From assembly GCF_002153375.1 (NCBI RefSeq), contig NZ_MTBQ01000002.1, positions 126,223-190,222 of the forward strand: a DNA stretch of 64,000 nt, in the 5' to 3' direction. The translations under genes were made by a program, and so were the position numbers. This stretch comes from Oceanobacillus rekensis (lineage in GTDB: Bacteria; Bacillota; Bacilli; Bacillales; Amphibacillaceae). Positions 34,157 to 42,790 of this stretch are shown here, in pieces (position 1 is the first letter of the stretch; each line of letters begins with the position of its first letter). The notes under the pieces were generated by a model. That model was not told the DNA's origin and searched no databases. It saw nothing but the letters and a program-made list of their open reading frames with translations.

Positions 34157-34553
34157 TAGTTCGCTGGGGAGGGGAATGGTCTACGCATCTACATGGCCAA
34201 GGACACGTGACATTATCAAGAGTAAAAATGGTAACTTATGTAACTTTTCCGTTTCACTATTATAGAACGTTATTTATTTCCTGTAATGCTATCTTTCTCT
34301 ATAATATAAAAAGCACAACAAGCTGCATATTTTGCCTTTTATATACGAAAAACATTGATTGTCCGCTAAAAGAACAGCCTTCATGCTACAGATTTTGGAG
34401 CCAAAAGGAAGCAGGAGAACCGTCACCATGCTTCTAATTTCCAAAATTATCCTAATGTCCCTTATATTACTAGTTAACTATACTCCTATAGAGACGATAA
34501 GATATATATATATAGGATAGAAATAGAAATCGAATAAAAGGGGTGCATTAGTC
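34157..34553. other. Intergenic region upstream of the AbiEii-like gene
   Basis: No gene was recognised; a 76-codon frame at 34207 has no similarity and runs into a repeat. A family 1 arm B copy lies at 34406-34435. ATATATATATATAGG near 34500 is part of the AT-rich promoter region. In particular, no AbiEi-type antitoxin gene is present. Confidence 0.55.
34406..34435. repeat. Family 1 repeat, arm B
   Basis: GGAAGCAGGAGAACCGTCAC and then CATGCTTC; the partner of the arm at 34121, separated by 250 bases. Confidence 0.75.
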
Positions 34554-35459
34554 ATGAAGGAAGTTAATTACATATCAGTTCATAGCAATGAAAGTTTACA
34601 GAATATTGCTGGGGAAATTGGGGGAGACAATAATTCCACCGTATTGCTGTATATTCAAGGGCGGCTTTTATACCGACTATCAATCTCTAATTACCGAGAA
34701 AAATTCTTGCTGAAAGGTGATCATTTTTTATACGCTTTGAGAAAATCGAATCAAAAGGTGACAAAGAAAATTGAATTTTTGGCCACTTATCTTTCAAATG
34801 ATAGGCAATCAATCAAGGAGGCATTTGGAAAGATATGTAGCGGAGCGTATGAAGCGGATGGTGTGGAGTTTGATGCTAACGGAATAATTGCAGAACAATG
34901 CAATCAAGGGATTTATATTGAAATTCCAGCTACATATAAAGGTGAAAAAGAGATAGTCCAATTGATCATCAGCTTTGGTGATTTTGTAGTTCCAAAACCG
35001 CAGAAATTGCATTATCCAGTGTTATCCGACAGGCAAGATGTGCAAGCACCGGTTATTTGGGCATATTCAACAGAAACAATAGTGGCAGAAAAAGTGGAAG
35101 AAATACTATCTTCTTCCATTCTAACAGACAATCTAGAACCATTCTATGATATGCATGTCTTGCTGGAAACACAGGATTTTGATGGACGAGTTTTATTGGA
35201 GGCCGTATTTGAAACATTTCAAAGGAGAGGCACCATTATAGAAAAAGAACAACCTCTATTTACGCAAGCATTTATAGAAGATGAAGAAAGAGTTGACGAG
35301 TGGAGGAATTCACGAAGCGATAGTGGGCACGAGGAAAACTTAGAATTTCCGCAAGTCATGCAGCATATAGGTAACTTTTTAGCGCCGATTTACCAAGCAA
35401 TACTGGAAGAAAAAGAGTATTTTAAAACATGGAATAGCAAGACCCAAACCTGGATATAA
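34554..35459 (+). CDS. AbiEii/AbiGii nucleotidyltransferase-family protein with lost catalytic residues
   Basis: A 301-residue protein with the layout of the AbiEii (DUF1814) nucleotidyltransferase fold: GRLLYRLSISNYREKFLLKGD (36-56), AYSTETIVAEKVEEIL (170-185), FYDMHVLL (197-204) and ETFQRRGT (220-227). The active-site positions are changed. The LKGG turn reads LKGD, the DID of the TRDID motif reads KIE (TKKIEF, 70-75), and the third acid of the usual IDIGFGD reads LIISFGD (137-143). All three metal-binding acids therefore seem lost. Active relatives are toxins of AbiE-type systems, but no antitoxin gene is adjacent. AAGGGGTG precedes the ATG. The frame is intact, so it is probably expressed. 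Confidence 0.7.
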   Translation: MKEVNYISVHSNESLQNIAGEIGGDNNSTVLLYIQGRLLYRLSISNYREKFLLKGDHFLYALRKSNQKVTKKIEFLATYLSNDRQSIKEAFGKICSGAYEADGVEFDANGIIAEQCNQGIYIEIPATYKGEKEIVQLIISFGDFVVPKPQKLHYPVLSDRQDVQAPVIWAYSTETIVAEKVEEILSSSILTDNLEPFYDMHVLLETQDFDGRVLLEAVFETFQRRGTIIEKEQPLFTQAFIEDEERVDEWRNSRSDSGHEENLEFPQVMQHIGNFLAPIYQAILEEKEYFKTWNSKTQTWI

Positions 35460-35532
35460 AGAAGCATTGGACCGGTTCTCTTGCTTCCATGCACATCAAA
35501 TAGGAAGCAGAAGAATCGTCCCCATGCTTCCT
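35460..35532. repeat. Family 1 dispersed repeat, paired arms
   Basis: It starts at the stop codon of the AbiEii-like gene: GAAGCATTGGACCGG...TGCTTCC, then GGAAGCAGAAGAATCGTCCC and CATGCTTCC. Confidence 0.8.
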
Positions 35533-35540
35533 AACCAATA

Positions 35541-35580
35541 GAAGTTAACCATCTATAGTAGGTGGTTAACTTCTTTTACA
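35541..35580. terminator. Bidirectional terminator
   Basis: GAAGTTAACC / GGTTAACTTC stem with a T-rich end, between convergent genes. Confidence 0.75.
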
Positions 35581-35611
35581 TTTGTGCTAAACTTTTTTAG
35601 TTTTCTTCACT

Positions 35612-36658
35612 TTACAAGAATTTAAGGCAAATAGGTTCTGGAGCAGCTATATCTTTTTCTACTAATGTTAATTTTCCCGTATCTGTGTCTCTTGAAAATA
35701 AGACGAGATTGTTGGACTCTTGATTTGCTACAATTAGAAACTTTTCTGTTGGGTCTAAAACGAAATCACGTGGCCAATCTCCTTCTGAAGAAGTATTTTC
35801 CACAAAGGTGAGTTCTCCAGTTTGTTCTTCTGTCTTAAACACTGCAATACTATTATGTCCACGATTTCCGGAATAAACGAACTTACCGTCTGATGAAACG
35901 TGTATGGCGCTGCCTTGATTGTTTTCAGTAAATTCTTCAGGAATCGTTTTTACAGATTGCAGAATAGAGAAACTCCCATGATCAGGATTATAGTTTAATA
36001 CGATAACACGCGAACTGAATTCGGTGACTAGGTATGCAATTGATTTAAGTTGTGGATGAAATGTAAGATGTCTCGGACCACTTCCAGGCGGAAGATCCAA
36101 TCGACTTACTTCATTCAACTCGCCCTTTTTGCTGACACTGTAGGTAGCTAATAAATCACTGCCAAGGTCAATAGCTGCTAAGTATTTCCCATCTGGTGTC
36201 ATGCCTGAATAATGGGTATGTGCTTTTTCTTGCCTGTGATCTGGGCCGCTTCCGTTATGCTGGATTGTTGAAACAGGGGGACTAACCGTTCCTTTTTCCT
36301 GTTCAATTAAATAGGAATCAACGGTCCCTTTATGATAATTCGTGCTGAACAAGTAGTGATGTCTTTGATCAGTATTGACATGACAAGGATTTGCGCCAGG
36401 AGTCAATTGTTTGTTCAAAAGAGTCAACTGACCACTAGATAGATCAATGCTATAGGCAGCAACACCACCATTTTCTCCTTCCTTTGCGACGGAATAAAGA
36501 AATTGCTTATCGTCCGTGATATTTAAATAAGTTGGGCTACCTATTGTAGCCGCAACGTTGACATTCTTTATTGTCGCTTCCTCTGTATCAAGCTCAAAAG
36601 AATAAATCCCCTTGCTATCTTTCTTTGTGTAAGTTCCAATGTATCCGATATAGTTCAT
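35612..36658 (-). CDS. Lactonase family protein (6-phosphogluconolactonase type, YkgB-like)
   Basis: A 348-residue seven-bladed beta-propeller of the Pgl lactonase family, the same length as B. subtilis YkgB. Characteristic segments are IGYIGTYTKKDSKGIYSFEL at the N-terminus, GANPCHVNTDQRHHYLFSTNY, SGPRHLTFHPQ and GDWPRDFVLDPTEKFLIVANQ. The family hydrolyses 6-phosphogluconolactone in the oxidative pentose phosphate pathway, although some members act on other lactones. The ATG at 36658 was chosen (GAGGAG upstream); the longer frame has no site at its start. No signal peptide; cytoplasmic. Confidence 0.87.
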   Translation of the reverse strand: MNYIGYIGTYTKKDSKGIYSFELDTEEATIKNVNVAATIGSPTYLNITDDKQFLYSVAKEGENGGVAAYSIDLSSGQLTLLNKQLTPGANPCHVNTDQRHHYLFSTNYHKGTVDSYLIEQEKGTVSPPVSTIQHNGSGPDHRQEKAHTHYSGMTPDGKYLAAIDLGSDLLATYSVSKKGELNEVSRLDLPPGSGPRHLTFHPQLKSIAYLVTEFSSRVIVLNYNPDHGSFSILQSVKTIPEEFTENNQGSAIHVSSDGKFVYSGNRGHNSIAVFKTEEQTGELTFVENTSSEGDWPRDFVLDPTEKFLIVANQESNNLVLFSRDTDTGKLTLVEKDIAAPEPICLKFL

Positions 36659-36717
36659 ATATTTAGGACGCTCCTCTTCAATATTCTTACTATCAATATT
36701 AACCAACTGTTCTATCT

Positions 36718-36800
36718 GAAGCAAGCGGAAGTATGCACGGGGACTGTTCTGTGCTATCTGAACAGAAAAAAAGGAAGCAGGGGAATGTCCCCATGCTTCC
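36718..36800. repeat. Family 1 dispersed repeat, paired degenerate arms
   Basis: A degenerate arm GCGGAAGTATGCACGGGG, then GGAAGCAGGGGAATGTCCCC and ATGCTTCC, ending at the proA stop codon. The second arm can terminate proA on the minus strand. Confidence 0.75.
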
Positions 36801-38059
36801 TATCTTGTTTGGCCGTTGCCGTTCATTATATATTTAATGGTGGTTAGTGCTGGTAATCCCATTGGGCCGCGTGCGTGCAGTTTTTGTGTGGAGATTCCTA
36901 TTTCGGCACCGAAGCCAAGGGCACTTCCATCGGTGAAACGGGTTGATGCATTGTGATACAATGCTGCTGCATCGACGAGTTTCATAAATGTTTGCGCTAT
37001 TTCCTTATTTTCTGTAACTATTGCTTCAGAGTGTTTTGTTCCATAGGCATCAATGTGGTCTATTGCTTCTTCCACATTATTTACTGTTTTAACTGCAATA
37101 TCTGTACTCAAATATTCATTTACCCAGTCATTTTCCGTGGCAGGCACAGATCCTGGTAATACTTTTACTGCCAGCTCATCACCATGAACGGCTATATTAT
37201 TTTCTTTTAATGTTTGTATCAATGCATCTTTATTTTTTTCCAGCCAATCTTTATGAATAATTGCAGTTTCAGCGGCATTACAAACAGCTGGACGATCTGT
37301 TTTCGCGTTAACAAGAATGGCTAAAGCTTTTTCAACATCTGCTTCTGCATCAATGTAAACATGGCAATTTCCTACACCGGTTTCCAACACAGGTACAGTG
37401 GCATTGTTAACGACTGCTTGAATCAATGAACCACCACCACGTGGAATAAGCACATCAATATGCTCTTTCATCGTGAACAACTGTTGTGTTGCTTCGCGGT
37501 CGGTACTTGCGATAAATTGTACTGCTTCTTTTGGTATTTTTGTCTTTTCTAAACCACGATGGATGACGTCAACGATTCTTTTATTCGAATTAATCGCAGA
37601 GGAGCCACCCTTAAGAACAATTGCGTTTCCAGATTTTAAAGCTAATCCACTTGCGTCAACTGTCACATTTGGACGAGCTTCATAAATCATACCGATCACA
37701 CCAAGAGGGACGGTTATTTTTTGAACGTTCAATCCATTGTCCAATGTCCAATCAGAGTTCACGATTCCAGTAGGATCTTCAAGTTTTGCAACATTACGCA
37801 ACCCCTCGGCAAACTCTTCCACACGTTCTTTCGTAAGTGTTAATCGATCCATATATGCGTCATCATAGCCTTTTTTTTGGCCATTTTCCAAATCCTCTTT
37901 ATTGGCCGTTAAGATTGTTTCATATTCCGTGTCCAGCACATCAGCCAATATAAGCAGTGCTTCATTTTTTTCTTCAGTGGTTAGTAAAGATAAAACCTTC
38001 GCTGCTTTTTTTGCCTGAATTGCCTGTTCTTCGACGTTCACTTTATTAATGACTGTCAT
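36800..38059 (-). CDS. proA: Glutamate-5-semialdehyde dehydrogenase (gamma-glutamyl phosphate reductase)
   Basis: A 419-residue NADPH-dependent enzyme of the aldehyde dehydrogenase superfamily that reduces gamma-glutamyl phosphate in proline synthesis. Key segments are VPLGVIGMIYEARPNVTVDA, KGGSSAINSNK, the nucleophilic cysteine in TDRPAVCNAAET, and HARGPMGLPALTTIKY at the C-terminus. AGGAGG precedes the ATG at 38059. It is the last gene of the proC-proB-proA operon, 21 bases after proB. Proline made here also serves as an osmolyte in halotolerant Bacilli. The end of the gene borders a family 1 repeat. Confidence 0.95.
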   Translation of the reverse strand: MTVINKVNVEEQAIQAKKAAKVLSLLTTEEKNEALLILADVLDTEYETILTANKEDLENGQKKGYDDAYMDRLTLTKERVEEFAEGLRNVAKLEDPTGIVNSDWTLDNGLNVQKITVPLGVIGMIYEARPNVTVDASGLALKSGNAIVLKGGSSAINSNKRIVDVIHRGLEKTKIPKEAVQFIASTDREATQQLFTMKEHIDVLIPRGGGSLIQAVVNNATVPVLETGVGNCHVYIDAEADVEKALAILVNAKTDRPAVCNAAETAIIHKDWLEKNKDALIQTLKENNIAVHGDELAVKVLPGSVPATENDWVNEYLSTDIAVKTVNNVEEAIDHIDAYGTKHSEAIVTENKEIAQTFMKLVDAAALYHNASTRFTDGSALGFGAEIGISTQKLHARGPMGLPALTTIKYIMNGNGQTR

Positions 38060-38080
38060 CAAATTCCTCCTGTGAAATTT

Positions 38081-39214
38081 TTATACTCCTACAAGCGCGT
38101 TAGTATCAAGTAAGCAGACGAGCTGTTCGCTTTCAATTGCTGCTTTCTGGTATTTTTCTAAATCAATATCTGCCTGATTAACGAGTTGATCCAATGCTTT
38201 GGAAGAGTAATTCACAACGCCAAGACCGATTTCGTCACCATTCATATCAAAAATCTTCACAACAGCACCTTTTTTGAAACGACCATTAACACTGTGTACT
38301 GCTGATGTTTCCAAGCTTGTTTGGTTTTCGATAATTGATTCAGTTGCCGAATGGTTAATGGTTACTTCGCCTTCAGGTCCAGAGTTGAACGCAATCCACT
38401 GTTTCTTCTGATTCAGATTACTAATCGTATCTTGAGGCTCAAAATACGTACCAACTGCATTGTTATAGACTGCATCGTAAATAATACCAGCTGTACTTGA
38501 TTTTCCAATAAAGGAGGAAATTCCAGATGCCATCGTAATTTTAACTGCTTCGATTTTTGACTTCATTCCACCTGTTCCAACAGAGCTACCGGGCTCCCCG
38601 GCAGTTGCTTCAATTTCAGGAGTGATTTCATTTACTTTGGTAAGAAGCTCTGCATTTTCATTTTTGCGTGGATCACTATCATATAGTCCATCAATATCTG
38701 AAAGGATGATTAATTGATCTGCATCAATTAGTCCAGCCACTTTTGCTGAAAGTGTATCATTGTCGCCGAATTTCAAGAATTCCATTGTAATGGTATCATT
38801 CTCATTTACGATTGGAACAATCCCACGATCCAATAAGACATTTATCGTATTTCGAGCATTGTCATAGCGGCTTTCGTCTGAGAAATCACTACGAGTAATT
38901 AATATTTGTGAAGCTACATAACCATGGGAAATAAAGAGATCTGAATATGTTTCAATCAGTAACCCTTGCCCAATAGATGCTGCAGCTTGTTTTTCGGGTA
39001 GACCTTCTGGGCGGGTTAAACAGCCAAGCTTACGATAACCAGCTGCCACGGCTCCTGAGGATACGAGCAATACATCGTACCCATCATCCTTTAATTGAAC
39101 AACTTCTTCGACTATCTTTTCCAATTTTCTGCGGCTTAATTCTCCGTTCATACTTGTTAATGAACTACTTCCAATTTTGATTACGATACGTTTCCTTTGT
39201 TTATCACTTGTCAT
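38081..39214 (-). CDS. proB: Glutamate 5-kinase with PUA domain
   Basis: A 377-residue kinase that phosphorylates glutamate to start proline synthesis. The amino-acid kinase domain has KIGSSSLT, VSSGAVAAGYRKLG, NENDTITMEFLKFGDND and GTGGMKSKIEA. Residues about 280-365 form the PUA domain (GRFKKGAVVKIFDMNGDEIG). Feedback inhibition by proline is usual for anabolic ProB; whether this is the feedback-insensitive osmoadaptive type cannot be told. The ATG at 39214 has GGAGTG upstream; a GTG four codons earlier does not. It lies between proC and proA in an operon. Confidence 0.95.
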   Translation of the reverse strand: MTSDKQRKRIVIKIGSSSLTSMNGELSRRKLEKIVEEVVQLKDDGYDVLLVSSGAVAAGYRKLGCLTRPEGLPEKQAAASIGQGLLIETYSDLFISHGYVASQILITRSDFSDESRYDNARNTINVLLDRGIVPIVNENDTITMEFLKFGDNDTLSAKVAGLIDADQLIILSDIDGLYDSDPRKNENAELLTKVNEITPEIEATAGEPGSSVGTGGMKSKIEAVKITMASGISSFIGKSSTAGIIYDAVYNNAVGTYFEPQDTISNLNQKKQWIAFNSGPEGEVTINHSATESIIENQTSLETSAVHSVNGRFKKGAVVKIFDMNGDEIGLGVVNYSSKALDQLVNQADIDLEKYQKAAIESEQLVCLLDTNALVGV

Positions 39215-39261
39215 TCCATCACTCACTCCATTGATAATTTTTTTCTTTTATTTTTAGACGT

Positions 39262-40104
39262 TTATTTCTGAAGGGCTAACTTTTCCTCAGGTTCTTTGCT
39301 TAATTCCTTTGAACGCGCAGCAGCACTTTTTACTGCTTCAATAATGGCCATTCCACCGCCATGTTTATTCAACGCATCGAGGCCTGCTGCTGTTGTGCCA
39401 TTTGGAGACGTAATATTTTTCCTGAGTTCTGTTGGTGTTTGTTCTTGTTCAAGTATCATTTTTGCTGCACCATAAAGTGTCTGTGCACCAATTTTCCGTA
39501 CGAGTTCACGGTCAAATCCTGCCTCATGGCCAACTTCTTCGATATGTTCCATCAAGTTATAAAAATAAGCCGGGCCACTACCTGCAATGCCAGTGTACAT
39601 ATCCATCATTTCTTCATCGATAAGATAAGCTTTACCGATGCATTCCATTAGTTCTTTAGCAAGTATCACCTGCTCCATTGCCACATGCTTACCAGGGGAA
39701 ACAGCAGTTGCTGATTCCTGAATCATGCTTGACGTATTCGGCATTACGCGGATGACTCGTTGCTGGTCGTTTAAATTAGCTTCCATATAAGAAGTGGAAA
39801 TTCCAGCCAACACAGAAATGAGTAATTGATCCGCAGTAATTTTCCCACGTAGGTCTTCCAAGACGCCATCTATATCCTTCGGTTTCATTGCTAAAATAAA
39901 AATATCTATTGTTGAATAGTCCAATTGGTCTTTAGTTATTGCTTTGATGTTATATTTATTTTTTAATTCGTTCAAACGATTTTCATTGCTTCGGTTTGTA
40001 ACGATGATTTGCTGTGGTTCCATTTTTCCTGAATGTACAAAACCTGAGATAATTGCTTCCGCCATATTACCTGCACCTAAAAATGCAATTCGTTGATTAT
40101 TCAA
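39262..40104 (-). CDS. proC: Pyrroline-5-carboxylate reductase
   Basis: A 280-residue NAD(P)H-dependent enzyme that completes proline synthesis. The Rossmann motif is AFLGAGNMAEAI, with AMKPKDIDGVLEDLR and RVMPNTSSMIQESATA. The C-terminal dimer and substrate segment contains GIAGSGPAYFYNLMEHI and ITSPNGTTAAGLDAL. Translation starts at TTG 40104, ten bases after AGGAG. First gene of proC-proB-proA, all with short spacing. The leader contains three CCGCTTA-type repeats ten bases apart (40256-40282). Confidence 0.94.
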   Translation of the reverse strand: MNNQRIAFLGAGNMAEAIISGFVHSGKMEPQQIIVTNRSNENRLNELKNKYNIKAITKDQLDYSTIDIFILAMKPKDIDGVLEDLRGKITADQLLISVLAGISTSYMEANLNDQQRVIRVMPNTSSMIQESATAVSPGKHVAMEQVILAKELMECIGKAYLIDEEMMDMYTGIAGSGPAYFYNLMEHIEEVGHEAGFDRELVRKIGAQTLYGAAKMILEQEQTPTELRKNITSPNGTTAAGLDALNKHGGGMAIIEAVKSAAARSKELSKEPEEKLALQK

Positions 40105-40255
40105 ATTGAATACGCTCCTATTTAAAACTTTTTTTTCGAACCGGTAATAAGCGTAACACTCTCAAATTATACTTCAAGGGATTTCACACAAGTCATGTGT
40201 ATAACGCCGAAATAGTTAAAGTAAGCGTTAACAAAAGGAGATATACTCCTCACAT

Positions 40256-40282
40256 CCGCTTAGAACCGCTTAAATCCGCTAA
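40256..40282 (-). promoter_or_regulatory. Three phased TAAGCGG motifs upstream of proC
   Basis: CCGCTTA, CCGCTTA and CCGCTAA begin at 40256, 40266 and 40276. They lie exactly ten bases apart, about 150 bases before the proC start, so they could be operator half-sites on one face of the helix. Chance is possible. Confidence 0.3.
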
Positions 40283-40296
40283 CATCGTGATATTTG

Positions 40297-40399
40297 AGAA
40301 GCGAGGGGGACGGTTCTCTTGCTTCCATTTTTTTATGTACAAGTGAAATAGGAGAAAGAGGAAGTTCGTGGAAGCAGAATAACAGTCCCCATGCTTCCT
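40297..40399. repeat. Family 1 dispersed repeat, paired arms
   Basis: GAAGCGAGGGGGACGG...TGCTTCC with T7, then GGAAGCAGAATAACAGTCCC and CATGCTTCC, adjacent to the ylmA stop codon. Confidence 0.8.
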
Positions 40400-40400
40400 T

Positions 40401-41183
40401 CTAGTCGCGGAGGGTCATCCATGGGCGTTCATTTTGCCATTCTACTCCAACACTTCTATTAAAGAAGCGTGATAAGCGCTCACTAGTCAATACATCCTGG
40501 CTCGTCCCTTTATCAAAAACTTGCCCTTGACGTAACAGCAACGTATGTGTGAAAACTGGTGTGATTTCCTCCAAATGATGGGTTACGAATATAATGGTTG
40601 GTGCATTTTCCTCAGTTGCCAGTCTATTTATGGAAGACATTAATTCCTCGCGGGAAATAAAATCAAGACCATTTGTTGGTTCATCAAGGATTAACAATTC
40701 TGGTGCAGCCATTAATCCTCGTGCAATTAGGAGTTTTTGTTTTTCACCTTGGGAACATGTTTGATAGGTACGACCGGACAAATGGCTGCAATCAAGCTTA
40801 TCCATAATTTCCAAGGCTTTTTGAAAGTCTTCCTTGGTATGGTTTTCATGCAATCCGATTGATGCAAATTTGCCACTAACAACGACAGACTCCGTGTATT
40901 CTGTATCCTCTATTTTCTCTTGAAGGGAGGAGCTGACCCAACCAATCGATTTCCTCAATTCCCTAATATCTGTTTTCCCAAAAGGTTGACCAAGCACATT
41001 GACAATTCCTTTTGTTGGCCAAATATATCCATTGACCATATCTAGTAGTGAAGTTTTACCGGACCCATTTAACCCAAGTATTGCCCAGTGTTCTCCATGC
41101 AACACTTCCCAATCAATATTCGATAAAATCTCCTCACCCTGTCTTTTCCATGAAACACTTCGCATCTCAATGATTGAATTCAA
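40401..41183 (-). CDS. ylmA: ABC transporter ATP-binding protein, YlmA-like
   Basis: A 260-residue ATPase subunit with Walker A GLNGSGKTSLL, signature CSQGEKQKLLIARGL (Q replaces G in LSGGQ), Walker B LLILDEPTNGLD, and the switch His in FVTHHLEE. Length and segments match B. subtilis YlmA (264 residues), whose substrate is unknown. The start was set at TTG 41183, because AAGGAGG sits eight bases upstream; the longer frame runs back into a family 1 repeat. No membrane partner gene is adjacent. Confidence 0.87.
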   Translation of the reverse strand: MNSIIEMRSVSWKRQGEEILSNIDWEVLHGEHWAILGLNGSGKTSLLDMVNGYIWPTKGIVNVLGQPFGKTDIRELRKSIGWVSSSLQEKIEDTEYTESVVVSGKFASIGLHENHTKEDFQKALEIMDKLDCSHLSGRTYQTCSQGEKQKLLIARGLMAAPELLILDEPTNGLDFISREELMSSINRLATEENAPTIIFVTHHLEEITPVFTHTLLLRQGQVFDKGTSQDVLTSERLSRFFNRSVGVEWQNERPWMTLRD

Positions 41184-41206
41184 TGATTTAACCTCCTTCA
41201 TTATAT

Positions 41207-41287
41207 GGAAGCGCGGGGACGGTTCTCTTGCTTCCAACATCTCCAAAATAGCAAAAAAGGAAGCAGGAGAACCGTCCCCATGCTTCC
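41207..41287. repeat. Family 1 dispersed repeat, paired arms
   Basis: GGAAGCGCGGGGACGG...TGCTTCC, spacer, then GGAAGCAGGAGAACCGTCCC and CATGCTTCC. It fills the gap between the amino-acid ABC operon end and the ylmA ribosome site. Confidence 0.82.
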
Positions 41288-41292
41288 CGTCA

Positions 41293-42015
41293 TTATAAGA
41301 TTTTGTTTAGGAATTCCTTTGTTCGGTCGGATTGTGGGTTGGTAAAGACTTGGTCTGGGTCGCCTTGTTCGACGATGACACCTTCGTCCATGAATAGGAC
41401 TCTGTCGCCGACTTCTTTTGCAAATCCCATTTCATGTGTTACAACGACCATTGTCATTCCTTCCAGTGCAAGTTGCTTCATCACTTCAAGCACTTCTCCG
41501 ACCAGTTCGGGATCGAGTGCGGAGGTTGGTTCATCAAACAGCATCATTTTTGGCTCCATCGCAAGGGCTCTGGCAATGGCAACCCGCTGCTGTTGACCGC
41601 CAGATAATTGGGATGGGAATTGTTCTGCTTTATCTGATAAGCCAACTTTCTCAAGTAACTTCATTCCTCGTTCTCTTGATTCCTTTTCCGAAATTTTCCT
41701 TACCTTCTGTGGAGCAAGCATAATATTTTCAATCACATTTTTATGTGGAAATAGGTTGAACTGCTGAAACACCATGCCGATTTCGGTACGTACCATATTA
41801 ATATTTGTCTCAGAGTCACTTAAATTTTTACCATCAACAACGACATCACCACTTGTAATTGTCTCCAGCATATTCAGACAACGGAGGAAGGTACTTTTCC
41901 CCGAGCCACTTGGACCGATAACACAGACAACTTCCTGTGGCTCGATATGGCAATCGATTCCTTTTAATACTTCATTATTTCCAAACTTTTTATGTAAATC
42001 TTTTACTATAATCAT
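41293..42015 (-). CDS. Polar amino acid ABC transporter, ATP-binding protein (GlnQ type)
   Basis: A 240-residue ATPase of the polar amino acid importer group: Walker [15 protein letters not shown]-loop [13 protein letters not shown], signature [15 protein letters not shown], Walker [13 protein letters not shown] and H-loop VVTHEMGFA. It powers uptake through the permease encoded just upstream; the two genes overlap by four bases. The binding protein at 42791 completes a three-gene importer. The substrate is a polar amino acid such as glutamine, or possibly cystine. Confidence 0.92.
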   Translation of the reverse strand: MIIVKDLHKKFGNNEVLKGIDCHIEPQEVVCVIGPSGSGKSTFLRCLNMLETITSGDVVVDGKNLSDSETNINMVRTEIGMVFQQFNLFPHKNVIENIMLAPQKVRKISEKESRERGMKLLEKVGLSDKAEQFPSQLSGGQQQRVAIARALAMEPKMMLFDEPTSALDPELVGEVLEVMKQLALEGMTMVVVTHEMGFAKEVGDRVLFMDEGVIVEQGDPDQVFTNPQSDRTKEFLNKIL

Positions 42016-42674
42016 TTGATATCCAACCTTCTTTCAACAATACGCAGGATAAACGATAATGATAATGTAATTGCCAAGTAAAACACTGCAACCATTGTAT
42101 AAATCTCTACCGCATTAAAATAGTTTGATGCAACCAATCTCCCTTGAAACATCAATTCCGGAACAAGTATAACCGATAATAGCGATGTATCTTTTATACT
42201 GATAATAAACTGGTTTCCGAGTGGGGGAATCATTCGCTTAAAAGCTTGCGGCCATACAATATAGCGCATCGCTTGACCGTGACTTAAACCGAGTGAACGC
42301 CCAGCTTCCATTTGTCCTTTTGCAATCGACTGAACAGATCCCCGCACAATCTCTGCAATATAGGCACCTGAATTTAATGCGATAACGATAATCCCTGCCA
42401 TCACAGAATCCATATTATAATTTGTGATTAAGGGGAGGGCGAAGAATATCCAAATTGCTTGTACCAATACAGGAGTCCCTCGAATGATTTCTACATATAA
42501 AGATGAAAGCCCATAAATAACTTTGTTCTTGGCAATTCGTCCAAATCCAAAGATACCACCTAAAATAAATCCAATTATAAGTCCAACGACTGAAATTAAC
42601 AGCGTATAATAAAGTCCAGTCCCGAGCTGTGGCAGAAAATCAATAACTCCTACCCAATCAAATCTTCCTTCCAT
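42012..42674 (-). CDS. Polar amino acid ABC transporter, permease (HisM/GlnP type)
   Basis: A 220-residue inner-membrane permease with about five helices. The N-terminal [20 protein letters not shown] and the cytoplasmic EAA loop ([33 protein letters not shown], read as separate parts) are typical of the His/Glu/Gln/Arg family. Only one permease gene is present, so it probably works as a homodimer. It overlaps the ATPase gene by four bases and lies downstream of the binding-protein gene, from which it is separated by a stem-loop. Confidence 0.92.
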   Translation of the reverse strand: MEGRFDWVGVIDFLPQLGTGLYYTLLISVVGLIIGFILGGIFGFGRIAKNKVIYGLSSLYVEIIRGTPVLVQAIWIFFALPLITNYNMDSVMAGIIVIALNSGAYIAEIVRGSVQSIAKGQMEAGRSLGLSHGQAMRYIVWPQAFKRMIPPLGNQFIISIKDTSLLSVILVPELMFQGRLVASNYFNAVEIYTMVAVFYLAITLSLSFILRIVERRLDIK

Positions 42675-42692
42675 AGTTCCACCTCACATAAT

Positions 42693-42737
42693 AAAGCTAA
42701 GGACCATCAGGAAAAACATTGATAATCCTTAGCTTTT
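42693..42737 (-). terminator. Intercistronic stem-loop (attenuator) between binding protein and permease genes
   Basis: A perfect AAAGCTAAGGA / TCCTTAGCTTT stem read on the minus strand, without a long U-tract. It probably protects the upstream message or causes partial termination, which would give more binding protein than permease. Confidence 0.65.
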
Positions 42738-42790
42738 AAATTTCTTAGAAGATTACCTCTAGTTGTTTATCCATTTCGTCTGTGAATTTT

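Noticed and set aside
34207-34437. A 76-codon gene between the yesL-like and AbiEii-like genes
   Set aside because: No ribosome site; its end is encoded by a family 1 repeat.
34157-35459. AbiE-type toxin-antitoxin pair
   Set aside because: No AbiEi-like gene is present upstream or downstream, and the AbiEii-like protein lacks catalytic acids.
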